A stretch of 7,970 nucleotides of DNA, taken from NCBI GenBank assembly GCA_022749905.1, contig JAKIWU010000060.1, positions 1-7,970 of the forward strand. Direction: 5' to 3'. The notes under the pieces were generated by a model. That model made no database searches. It was not told the origin of the DNA and worked only from the letters and a program-made list of their open reading frames with translations. Of the stretch, positions 1 through 7,700 are shown piece after piece. This DNA comes from Thermoplasmata archaeon. Its GTDB lineage: Archaea; Thermoplasmatota; Thermoplasmata; Lutacidiplasmatales; UBA184. Both the position numbers and the translations under genes were made by a program. Numbering within the stretch: the first letter of the stretch is position 1; the number at the start of each line of letters is the position of its first letter.

Positions 1-965
1 CGTTCTACGCGAACCAGTACGAGAACCAACAAAATCCGGAGGCGCACTACCGCACCACCGCGCCGGAGATCGAGCGCGACGCTGGGCCCACGCTCTCGGC
101 CGTGGTGGCGACCGTGGGGACGGGTGGGACCCTGAGCGGCATCGGACGCTACTTCAAGGAGCACCGTGCGGGCGTCCGCATCGTCGCCGTAGACCCACGA
201 GGTTCGGTCCTCGGCCCGTTCTTCCGGACGAAGCAACTCGTGCCGGCGCATCCGTACCTGGTCGAGGGCATCGGCGAGGACATGGTCCCCAAGACCATCC
301 ACTACGAGTTCATCGACGAGTTCGTCGAGGTCGGGGACCGAGAATCGTTCGCGATGGCGCGAAGGCTCGCCCGAGAAGAGGGATTGTTCTCGGGCGGCTC
401 CTCGGGCGCGGCCGTGGTGGGGGCGCTCCGGTGGCTCGACGGGAATCCGGTCCCGGCGGACTCGACGGTCGTGGTCGTCCTCCCCGATTCCGGGGACCGG
501 TATCTCTCCACGTTCTACTCCGACGAGTGGCTGAGGGAGAAGGGCCTCACCGAGGAGGTCGGCTCAGCCCGAACCCTGTTGAGCCTGAAAGCCGGGGTTC
601 CCGCGATCATCTCGGTCGAGCCGCAGACCGTCGTCCGAGACGCCCTCGCCGTTTTGGCGTCCCACCAGATCACGAGCGCGCCGGTCCTCTCAGGATCCGA
701 GAACCAAGGCAGCATCCAGGAGGAGGAGATCCTGCGGCGGGCGCTCGAGGACAGCACGATCCTCGACCGCTCGGTCTCGACCCTCCTCGGACCGCCGTTC
801 CCCGAGGTCGATGCCGCGGCCCCCGTCGGCGACGTCTTCCGGAAGCTCCGGGAGGGCCGTCCCGTGCTCGTGCGCGACGGGGAGCGCGGCCCGCCGATCG
901 GCGTCCTTACGCGTCATGATCTCCTCGCCTTTCTCGCTCCGCCCGAGGGTCCGCATGCGATCTAG
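1..965 (+). CDS. Cystathionine beta-synthase with C-terminal CBS-domain pair (5'-truncated by window edge)
   Basis: This PLP (fold type II) enzyme probably condenses serine with homocysteine to cystathionine, the first step of reverse transsulfuration, in the cytoplasm. The first full codon is at base 3 and 320 residues are visible. About 140 residues are probably missing, including the PLP lysine. Visible residues 4-8 read NQYEN, with HYRTT following at about 16. The PLP-phosphate loop GTGGT is at 39-43. The motif VEGIGED is more like CBS enzymes (VEGIGYD type) than O-acetylserine sulfhydrylases (QGIGAGF type). The later GGSSGA and VVLPDSGDRY motifs also fit. Residues 192-312 form two diverged CBS (Bateman) domains, the second ending in PIGVLTRHDLLAFL, which may bind a nucleotide or S-adenosylmethionine as a regulator. 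The stop codon overlaps the next gene, whose product would consume cystathionine. A cysteine-synthase activity cannot be excluded from sequence alone. Confidence 0.88.
   Translation, partial: FYANQYENQQNPEAHYRTTAPEIERDAGPTLSAVVATVGTGGTLSGIGRYFKEHRAGVRIVAVDPRGSVLGPFFRTKQLVPAHPYLVEGIGEDMVPKTIHYEFIDEFVEVGDRESFAMARRLAREEGLFSGGSSGAAVVGALRWLDGNPVPADSTVVVVLPDSGDRYLSTFYSDEWLREKGLTEEVGSARTLLSLKAGVPAIISVEPQTVVRDALAVLASHQITSAPVLSGSENQGSIQEEEILRRALEDSTILDRSVSTLLGPPFPEVDAAAPVGDVFRKLREGRPVLVRDGERGPPIGVLTRHDLLAFLAPPEGPHAI
945..950 (+). promoter_or_regulatory. Possible Shine-Dalgarno site for the cystathionine gamma-lyase gene
   Basis: GAGGGT lies four bases ahead of the ATG at 955, inside the coding end of the upstream gene. 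Its GAGG core can pair with the archaeal 16S rRNA tail. It supports the ATG at 955 over in-frame starts further upstream and suggests translational coupling across the overlap. Confidence 0.4.
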
Positions 966-2097
966 GACCCAGTTCGTCCACGCCGGCGGCGGCGCCGATC
1001 GTGCGACCGGCGCGGTCAATCCCCCGATCCACCTCTCGAGCACCTTCGCGCAGCTCGCCCCGAATCGCAACCGCGGATACGTCTACGGACGATCGGCGAA
1101 CCCGACGCGCACCGTGCTCGAGCGCGCGCTCGCCGAGATCGAGCACGGACGCACGGGGCTCGCCTTCTCCTCCGGTCTCGGAGCACTGACCACGCTCCTC
1201 GAACAGTTCCCCGCCGGAAGCCGCGTCGTTGCGATGGACGATCTGTACGGTGGGACGTGGCGGCTCCTCGACCACCACCGCCGCCAGTTCGGGCTCGAGG
1301 TCGAGTTTGCCGACCTCACCACCCCGCTCGCCGTCGAGCGCGCCCTCGCCGAACCGGCGGACCTTGTCTTCGTCGAGAGCCCGACGAATCCGCTGATGAA
1401 ACTCGTCGATCTTCGCGCGCTCGCCCGCGCAGCCCATCGCGGTCGCGGGCTCCTCGCCGTCGACAACACCTTCGCCTCCCCCGCCCTCCAGCGACCCCTC
1501 GACTGTGGCGCGGACGTCGTCCTCCATTCGACGACGAAGTACCTCAGTGGGCACTCCGACGTGATCGGAGGGGCCCTCGTGCTCGCCCAGAAGAGGCTCG
1601 GCGAGCGGATGCGATGGCTGCAGAACGCGGTCGGCGCCGTGCCGAGCCCGTTCGACTGCTTCCTCGTCCTGCGCGGCATCCGGACCCTCGAGCTTCGGAT
1701 GCGCGCGCATGGCGAAGCGGCGCGGGCCGTCGCGGAAGTCCTCGCGACGCACCGCAAGGTGCGCGCGGTCCATTACCCCGGGCTCGCGAGCCACCCGCAG
1801 CACCGCCTCGCGCGTCGGCAGATGTCCGGGTTCGGCGGGATGCTGAGTGCGGAGCTCCGGGGAGGGGTCCCTGCCGCGCGTCGGTTCCTGCGACGGGTGA
1901 AGCTCTTCACCCTCGCCGAAAGTCTCGGCGGCGTCGAGTCCCTCGTCGAGCATCCGGCCCTCATGACCCAAGCCTCCCTTCCGAAGGCCGATCGCGCGGC
2001 GCACGGGATCACCGACGGCCTCCTGCGCTTCTCCTGCGGGATCGAGGACCCCGCCGACCTGGCGGACGACGTGCGAACGGCCCTCGCCGGGGTGTAG
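955..2097 (+). CDS. Cystathionine gamma-lyase / gamma-synthase family PLP enzyme
   Basis: A 380-residue fold type I PLP enzyme of the Cys/Met metabolism family, normal in length. Beside a cystathionine beta-synthase it most likely splits cystathionine into cysteine, 2-oxobutyrate and ammonia. The N-terminus (MRSRTQFVHAG) is typical of the family, which supports this ATG although the frame is open upstream to 811. Y44 and R46 in YGRSANPT are expected to hold the PLP phosphate of the partner subunit. SSGLGA, DDLYGG, ESPTNP and VDNTF are the other active-site blocks. K195 in STTKYLSGHSD is the Schiff-base lysine. FTLAESLGGVES (318 onward, E322) favours lyase or gamma-synthase over methionine gamma-lyase, which usually has Val at that Glu. 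MTQAS at 337-341 has Gln where MTHAS is usual. The gene overlaps the upstream gene by 11 bases and lies 4 bases from cysS. Lyase versus synthase is inferred from the neighbours, not from the sequence. Confidence 0.9.
   Translation: MRSRTQFVHAGGGADRATGAVNPPIHLSSTFAQLAPNRNRGYVYGRSANPTRTVLERALAEIEHGRTGLAFSSGLGALTTLLEQFPAGSRVVAMDDLYGGTWRLLDHHRRQFGLEVEFADLTTPLAVERALAEPADLVFVESPTNPLMKLVDLRALARAAHRGRGLLAVDNTFASPALQRPLDCGADVVLHSTTKYLSGHSDVIGGALVLAQKRLGERMRWLQNAVGAVPSPFDCFLVLRGIRTLELRMRAHGEAARAVAEVLATHRKVRAVHYPGLASHPQHRLARRQMSGFGGMLSAELRGGVPAARRFLRRVKLFTLAESLGGVESLVEHPALMTQASLPKADRAAHGITDGLLRFSCGIEDPADLADDVRTALAGV
2089..2094 (+). promoter_or_regulatory. Possible Shine-Dalgarno site for cysS
   Basis: GGGGTG sits about seven bases before the GTG at 2102. 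Its GGTG core (2091-2094) matches the archaeal anti-Shine-Dalgarno CACC. It lies at the end of the upstream coding region, consistent with re-initiation after the stop at 2095-2097, and it supports a GTG start four bases downstream of that stop. Confidence 0.45.
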
Positions 2098-2101
2098 GCT
2101 C

Positions 2102-3550
2102 GTGCGGAGGTTCACCGTCTATGATACGCTGAGCCGGGAAACGCGGCTCTTCGTCCCGCTGGTGCCCCCGAAGGTGGGGCTCTTCGTCTGTGGTCTCACC
2201 CCGTACGACGACGCGCACATCGGCCACGGACGCATCGGGGTCGTCTTCGACTCGGTCGCCCGAGCGCTCACACGTTGGGGGTACCGACCGTTCTACGTCC
2301 AGAACGTCACGAACATCGACGACCGTCTCATCGCTCGCGGGGCCGAGTCGGGGACGAATCCCCTCGTGCTCGCCGACCGCCACTTCCTCGCTTGGACCCT
2401 CGCGATGCGGGAGCTCGGCGTCACGTCGGTGAACTACTATCCCCACGCCACCGACTTCATCCCGGAGATCGTCCACCAGATCCAGAGCCTCGTCGAGCGA
2501 GGGTTCGCCTACCCCGCTTCGGGGTCCGTGTACTACGAGGTCGCGAAGTTCGATCGCTACGGACGGCTCTCGGGCCAGAAGGTCGAGGAGCTCCGACCAG
2601 GCTCGCGCGCGGACGTGGAGCCGGGCAAACGGGCTCCGGAGGACTTCGTCCTTTGGAAGGCGGCGCGTCCCGGCGAACCGTCCTGGGACTCCCCCTGGGG
2701 TCCCGGTCGACCGGGCTGGCACATCGAGGATACGGCGATCACCGTCCGGCTCTTCGGACCACGGTACGACATCCACGGGGGCGGTCTCGACCTCAAGTTC
2801 CCGCACCACGAGGCCGAGATCGCCCAGGCGGAAGCGGCGACCGGGGAGGCCCCGCTCGTCAACTTCTGGATGCACGCCGGTCTCGTGAGCATCGCCGGAG
2901 AGAAGATGTCGAAGTCGCTCGGCAACAGCGTTCTGCTGCAGGACGGGATCGGCACCTTCGGACCCATGGCGGTCCGCTTCTACTACCTCAATGCCCACTA
3001 CCGGAGCCCGCTCGACTTCGTCGGCGGCAAGAGCCTCGAGGAGGCGAAGGTCGCGTACGAGCGCCTCGCCGGACCGTTCGATCGGATCTCCGAGATCCTG
3101 GCTCGGGACGGACTCGAGCGGTCGGGGCGCGATCTTCCGCCGGATGCCGCGCGTGCCGCGAGCAGCTGCGTCGAGAAGCTCGACGAGGCGATGGCCACCG
3201 ACTTCAATACCCGGGAGGCGATCGCGCTCTTGTTCGGCTGGTCGAAGGCGATGGCCGACTGGATCCCCCACGTCGAGAGCCTCTCGGGGAGCGCCCTCGC
3301 CGCCCTCGGAGCGCCGTATCGGTGGGGCCACGAGGTCCTCGGCCTGTTCCGGACGGACGACAGCCTTCCCGGGGGGGAACTTCTGGGCCGGGTGGTGGCC
3401 GTAGCCCTCGAAGCACGGGCGCGCGCCCGCGCTCGCGGAGACTTCGCGGAGGCCGATCGGATCCGGGATGCGCTAGGGTTGGCTGGATTGGCGATCGAGG
3501 ACGAGGGGGACCGATCGCGCTGGCATGCGCGCGCGGGGAACCCGGAGTGA
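2102..3550 (+). CDS. cysS: Cysteinyl-tRNA synthetase
   Basis: A class I aminoacyl-tRNA synthetase of 482 residues, normal for the family. It activates cysteine with ATP and loads it onto tRNA-Cys in the cytoplasm. Visible signatures are CGLTPYDDAHIGH (C30; HIGH motif 39-42), FYVQNVTNIDDR, the GWHIED block at 205-210, DIHGGGLDLKFPHHEAEIAQ, and KMSKS at 268-272. The C-terminal anticodon-side helices end in the family signature FAEADRIRDAL. By comparison with the E. coli enzyme (zinc ligands C28, C209, H234, E238), the equivalents here are C30, D210, H235 and E239, so Asp replaces one Cys ligand. The GTG start four bases after the upstream stop gives the usual N-terminus (FTVYDTLSRE). Its place right after two transsulfuration genes suggests cysteine supply and tRNA charging are co-expressed. 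It also shows that this organism charges tRNA-Cys directly, whether or not it also uses the phosphoserine (SepRS) route. Confidence 0.97.
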   Translation: MRRFTVYDTLSRETRLFVPLVPPKVGLFVCGLTPYDDAHIGHGRIGVVFDSVARALTRWGYRPFYVQNVTNIDDRLIARGAESGTNPLVLADRHFLAWTLAMRELGVTSVNYYPHATDFIPEIVHQIQSLVERGFAYPASGSVYYEVAKFDRYGRLSGQKVEELRPGSRADVEPGKRAPEDFVLWKAARPGEPSWDSPWGPGRPGWHIEDTAITVRLFGPRYDIHGGGLDLKFPHHEAEIAQAEAATGEAPLVNFWMHAGLVSIAGEKMSKSLGNSVLLQDGIGTFGPMAVRFYYLNAHYRSPLDFVGGKSLEEAKVAYERLAGPFDRISEILARDGLERSGRDLPPDAARAASSCVEKLDEAMATDFNTREAIALLFGWSKAMADWIPHVESLSGSALAALGAPYRWGHEVLGLFRTDDSLPGGELLGRVVAVALEARARARARGDFAEADRIRDALGLAGLAIEDEGDRSRWHARAGNPE

Positions 3551-4581
3551 GGGGCGTCGGCTTTCGATCCCACGGTGGCCTCGACCACGTCGAGTTCGTC
3601 GACATCCCTACCCCGACCCCGGGGCCGGGGGAGGTGCAGGTCCGCCTCCAGGCGGCGGCCTTCAACCGTTTGGATCTGTTCACGCTCGCGGGGATCCCGG
3701 GGGTTCCCGTCGCGGTGCCCCACGTGCTCGGCTCGGATGGAGCAGGTATCGTCGAGAGCACCGGGCCCGACGTCGCGGATCTCGATCTTGGCACCCCGGT
3801 GCTCCTGAACCCCGGGATCTGGGACGGGACGTGCGAGGCCTGTCGGGCCGGGGAGGAGGCACTGTGCCGGGGCTATCAGATCGTTGGAGAGCATACGCAG
3901 GGGACGGCAACGGAGTTTGTCGTGGTCCCCCGACGGAACGTCTACCCCAAGCCTCCGAGCCTGTCGCTCCCGGAGGCTGCGGCGGCGCCCCTGGTGTTCC
4001 AGACCGCGTGGCGGGCGATCCGGACCGTCGGAGCGCTCCGCGCGGATGAGTCGTGCGCGATCATCGGGGCGAGCGGGGGGGTCGCCAACGCCGCGCTGCA
4101 AGTCGCGCAAGGTGTCGGCGCCCGGGTCGTGGTAGCGACCCGAAGCGAGGCGCACGCGGCGCGTGCCCGAACCGAAGGGGCACGCGATGTCCTGGTGTAC
4201 TCGGAGGCTGAGCCGATCGACCAGCTGCTCTGGCGCTGGAGCGGGAAGCGTGGAATCGACGTCATCTTCGACTCGGTGGGTCGCGCCACCCTCCCCCGAA
4301 CGGTCCGGGCGGTCGCGCGCGGAGGCCGCGTCGTGGTGATCGGAGCGACGAGCGGGCCTCTCGCGGAGATCGACCTCCGCACCCTCTTCTGGCGGCAAGC
4401 TTCGATCCGCGGCAGCACGATGGCCGGCCGCGCCGAGTTCGAAGGAATGCTGGGAGCCCTTGCTTCGGGTTCCCTCCGACCCACCATCGATCGGGTCTTT
4501 CCGTTCGAGAAGGGCCGAGAGGCGCTCGCTCGTATGGAGTCCGACGAGCGGTTCGGCAAGGTCGTCCTTTCGATCCCCTAG
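3547..4581 (+). CDS. Zinc-binding-type medium-chain dehydrogenase/reductase (quinone-oxidoreductase-like)
   Basis: A 344-residue MDR-superfamily oxidoreductase that probably uses NAD(P)H; the substrate is unknown. Residues 1-120 form the GroES-like catalytic domain. The nucleotide-binding Rossmann domain begins near 165, with GASGGVAN at 174-181, followed by a C-terminal return to the catalytic domain ending GKVVLSIP. The catalytic zinc ligands of classical alcohol dehydrogenases are absent: Asn (N40, AFNRLDL) replaces Cys, and LGSDGAG (62-67) replaces the GHE motif. The structural zinc lobe keeps C96, C99 and C107, but D93 stands where the first Cys is expected. The GTG start shares GTGA with the cysS stop and is the only sensible start; the ATG at 3525 is in another frame. 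The overlap implies translational coupling. A role in cysteine or sulfur metabolism is possible but rests on position only. Confidence 0.88.
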   Translation: MRGVGFRSHGGLDHVEFVDIPTPTPGPGEVQVRLQAAAFNRLDLFTLAGIPGVPVAVPHVLGSDGAGIVESTGPDVADLDLGTPVLLNPGIWDGTCEACRAGEEALCRGYQIVGEHTQGTATEFVVVPRRNVYPKPPSLSLPEAAAAPLVFQTAWRAIRTVGALRADESCAIIGASGGVANAALQVAQGVGARVVVATRSEAHAARARTEGARDVLVYSEAEPIDQLLWRWSGKRGIDVIFDSVGRATLPRTVRAVARGGRVVVIGATSGPLAEIDLRTLFWRQASIRGSTMAGRAEFEGMLGALASGSLRPTIDRVFPFEKGREALARMESDERFGKVVLSIP

Positions 4582-4660
4582 CCGCCGAGGTCTGGGCAGG
4601 GGGGACCGTGGGAGGAAGCTCGCCGGGACCCCCCCTACGGTCGCCTGTCCTTCCGGCGGC
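4581..4660 (+). repeat. Nested inverted repeat just after the cysteine operon
   Basis: The first seven bases, GCCGCCG (4581-4587), are the exact reverse complement of CGGCGGC (4654-4660). Inside this arm pair, ACCGTGGGAGG (4605-4615) can pair with CCCCCCTACGGT (4630-4641) with one G-U pair and one A-C mismatch, and GG/CC pairs extend it outward. The structure starts at the stop codon of the dehydrogenase. It has no T-run after it, so it does not look like a standard terminator. It could be a 3'-UTR structure, a transcription end signal, or a chance product of high GC. Confidence 0.4.
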
Positions 4661-4678
4661 GCTAACGTCGTGGTGTAT

Positions 4679-4703
4679 GGACGTTTCCTTCGGAAAGGAG
4701 TCC
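4679..4703 (+). repeat. Small hairpin upstream of the surface-protein promoter
   Basis: GGAC (4679-4682) pairs with GTCC (4700-4703), and inside it TTTCC (4684-4688) pairs with GGAAA (4692-4696) around a three-base loop. An asymmetric internal loop separates the two stems. The hairpin ends 17 bases before the TATA-like element. It could be an operator-like dyad or the end of the previous transcript. No matching protein is known to me. Confidence 0.3.
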
Positions 4704-4720
4704 CCCCGAACGCCGCGGAG

Positions 4721-4728
4721 TTTTAATA
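4721..4728 (+). promoter_or_regulatory. Archaeal TATA-like box for the surface-protein gene (leaderless start)
   Basis: TTTTAATA is a conspicuous AT-only octamer in a GC-rich gap. Its centre lies about 28 bases before the GTG at 4753. Archaeal TATA boxes are usually centred about 26-27 bases before the transcription start, so transcription should begin at or within a few bases of the GTG. No Shine-Dalgarno motif precedes that codon, which fits a leaderless mRNA. The bases just upstream (CGCGGAG) are a poor match to the BRE consensus. Confidence 0.6.
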
Positions 4729-4752
4729 CCCGAAGCCGCCAAATCTTCTGAC

Positions 4753-7700
4753 GTGACCCGCTCTCTAGTAGTCTCCTGGCCCACGCCGGGAGCGAAACCG
4801 CGCCGGTTCCGACCATCCGTGGCCCTGGGATTCGGGCTCCTCGCCATCCTTCTCCTGTTCGGTACCCCAGCCCTCCTGTCGCATGGCAGCGGACCCGCAC
4901 TCTTCCCGGCTCCCCACTCCGGAATCGGGGTCCCTGCCGCCTCCCACGCTACGCTCGTCCCCAGCGCCACGAGCGGTGACCTAACCGTCGCCTCGGGGGC
5001 CAACATCACCATCGCCCCCGCTTCGGGTCACCTCACCTATGACATCGGCGGGAACATCAACGTCCTCGCGGGCGGCCATCTCACCATCAAGAACACCACG
5101 GTCGTCTTCGAGCAGTTCATCGGCAACAACGGCTCGGTCGCGGCCCGACTCGGCCACATCTTCCACTTCGCGGACGCTGGCACGGTCGTCCTGACCAACT
5201 CCTCGATCACCACGACCGTCCAGAGGCTGGACCCCTACCCGAGTCTCGCGCTCTCGGTCTCCGGCAGTTTCGCCATGACCACGGGGAGCCTCGCCTTCCC
5301 CGGCGGCATCTATGTGAACGGGAGCGGCGCGAACCTCTGGCTCGACCGCGTCTCGATCACGCCCAACCCGCAGATCTCCAAGATCGCGCCGGGGCCGAAC
5401 TCGACCGCGGCCGGCCTCGCCCTGTACAACGCGACTCGGTACGCCCCCTCCATCTGGGTGACGAACGGTGCCCGCCTGTCCGTTCTCGCGTCCACCGAAA
5501 ACGGCACGTTCCGCGGCAAGCCGACCGCCGGAGAGCCTGTCGGGATCCCGGCGACCTCCGCAGCCCCCACCGCGACGATCTCCTCGAGCTCCTCCCCCCT
5601 CCAGATCGCCCTGAACCTTCCGTCCAGCACCTCCGACGCGCTCGCCCTCGCCACAGCGTACGACCGCATCACCGGCGGGAACGTCACCTTCGCCTTCAGC
5701 CAGGCTGGCACGGCCCACTCGAGCGACACGGCGTTCCTCTACGGTGGGACCTGGACCCTGCCGACCATCGACTTCGTCGGCGCCTCCGGTAGTGTGACCG
5801 TACCCCTCCCCTCAGGTGCTGTGAACGCGATCAACGCGGGCGGGGTTCCCGCCTACGTCGGCGCCCTCGCCGGCGGACAGAAGCTCGTCCAACTCGGGAC
5901 GACGAACGGCTCGGCGGTCGTGATCCACACCGTGACGGTCACCTATACTGCCCCGCTGTCGTACAACCTGACCGTCGGCTCGGGCAGCACCGTGACGGCC
6001 GCCGATTCGACCTTCGACCTCAATTGGGCGGTCACACCCGGTCTCCCCTCCGGTCCCACCTACGCTCCTTGGAATTCCTCCAAGATCGTTCTCAGCGGCT
6101 CCTCGCACGCCTTCCTCGCGAACATCTCGGTCACCTCGGCCCTTCCGACAGACTACACGCACCAGTCGATCGTCGTGCCGGACGCCACGAGCACTGCGGC
6201 GCTCTACCGCTGGCTCGTCCTGCCGGCGCGCGGCGCCCAGAACCTCCCGATCGCCGGCGCGGTCGCTTCGGCTTACTACGCCTATGCCGGCGGTGCGTTC
6301 AACACGACGGCGAACGGGCTCAACGCCCTCGCCGCGGCGGATCCGGATCTCGCGAACTACGCGACCGCTCTCGGTGCGAGCCAGGGCGTCGTGGCGTACG
6401 GTCAATCGAATCCGAATACGGGGAACATCAACCTACTCCTGGTCGCGAGCTATCTCCAGTCGGGCACCCTGCCCGACGGGGAGTTCTTCGGCGACTACCA
6501 CGTCGGCGTCTGGACCAGCACGGCCCCAACGGCCCTCTCCCTCTGGCAGTACGTGACCCTCACCGCCTACCCTGCGCACACCCAGACGAGCGGCGCCGAC
6601 GCCGCGGCCCCCGATGTGACGGGGACCTACTTCTTCCCCGCGTTCAAGGTCGCCGCAACGCCGAGCACGCCCGTCGTCGTAGTCTCGGGCACGGTGAACA
6701 CGAACGGCTCGGTGGCCCAGGGCGAGAACGTCACGATCATCGAGAACCTCACCAACTCGGGTGCCGGCACCATCACCCACCTCAACGTCACCGTCTGGTT
6801 CCAGCTCTCCGCGACGGCGGCCCCGGTCGTGATCGCGACCTCCGGACCCCTCGGCAGCCTCGCCGTCGGTGCTCACAAGACCGTCACGTTCAACTGGAGC
6901 GTGAAGGCGTCCGCCGTCGGCGACCGGCCCGGCACCAACAAGGGCCAGCTCAACGTCATCGTACAGTGGGGCCCGGGCACGGGCCTCGCGAACGTCACGC
7001 TCCCGATCACCATCCAACCCTCGTTCATCGCCATCTCGTCGGTACCTCCCACCGGGGCTCTCCACCCTGGTCAAGCGTACACGATGAGCGGGGCGGTCAA
7101 CTACTACGGGAACGGCTCGGCGATCCTCAACGTCTCCGCCGTCGGCCCGGGCGGCCGGTACATCTTCGGCGAGACGGGCGTTGCCCCGGGCGCGTTCAGT
7201 GTCAACCTGTTCATCCCGGACACGATCGCTTCCGGGACGTACAGCATCGACGTCAGCGTCTCCCACAACACCCGGACCACCTGGGAGAACTTCTCCGCGC
7301 GCTTCACGATCGCCGCCCAGGCGGCCCCGCCAGCGCCCGTGCCATGGTACCAGCAGACCTTCCTCGGGCTCCCGGTCTGGCTCTGGATCGCGATCGCCGC
7401 CGGCGCGGTCGTGGCCGTGCTCGGCGCCCTCTTCCTGCTCGCGCGCCAGGCGCGCGGCAAGCTCGTCGAATGCGGCGAATGCGGCCAGCTCATCCCCGAG
7501 ACGGCCCTCGCCTGCCCGAAGTGCGGGGCGGCGTTCGAGGCCGACCTCGTCCGATGCAGCCGTTGCGCCTCCACGATCCCCGCGAACTCGAAGGTCTGCC
7601 CGGAATGCGCTGCGACGCTGCTGGGCTCCGCGGGCGAGGAGCGGACCGACCCCGAGCGCCAGGGATACGCCGACTTCGTCGAGCGGTTCCGCACCGACGC

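Noticed and set aside
1..580. Reading the first gene as an O-acetylserine sulfhydrylase (cysteine synthase)
   Set aside because: The VEGIGED motif, the attached CBS-domain pair and the gamma-lyase neighbour favour cystathionine beta-synthase, although in vitro overlap of activities is possible.
811..954. A longer start for the gamma-lyase gene, adding 48 residues
   Set aside because: The added segment lies fully inside the CBS domain of the upstream gene, has odd composition, and is not part of the family. The ATG at 955 gives the standard N-terminus.
907..2115. Minus-strand open frame opposite the cystathionine gamma-lyase gene, about 402 codons
   Set aside because: The plus-strand enzyme is unmistakable, with its PLP lysine and flanking motifs in place. 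The antisense product has shadow-type composition.
2275..3546. The dehydrogenase frame being open far upstream, suggesting a fusion protein
   Set aside because: The upstream part is out of frame with cysS codons and has Arg/Gly-rich shadow composition. The conserved dehydrogenase N-terminus begins at the GTG at 3547.
2009..4398. Long minus-strand open frames (about 440 and 466 codons) opposite cysS and the dehydrogenase
   Set aside because: They lie antisense to clearly conserved enzymes, and their translations are Arg/Asp/Glu/Gly-rich with no recognisable motif. Shadow frames of this kind are expected at this GC content.
4601..4645. Intrinsic terminator after the dehydrogenase
   Set aside because: No T-run follows the stem, and archaeal termination relies on T-rich tracts rather than hairpins, so it is listed only as an inverted repeat.
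4582..4752. A tRNA, small RNA gene or short CDS in the intergenic gap
   Set aside because: The gap does not fold as a cloverleaf with a TTC-loop consensus. The 88-codon frame at 4460-4726 is mostly inside the dehydrogenase gene in another frame.
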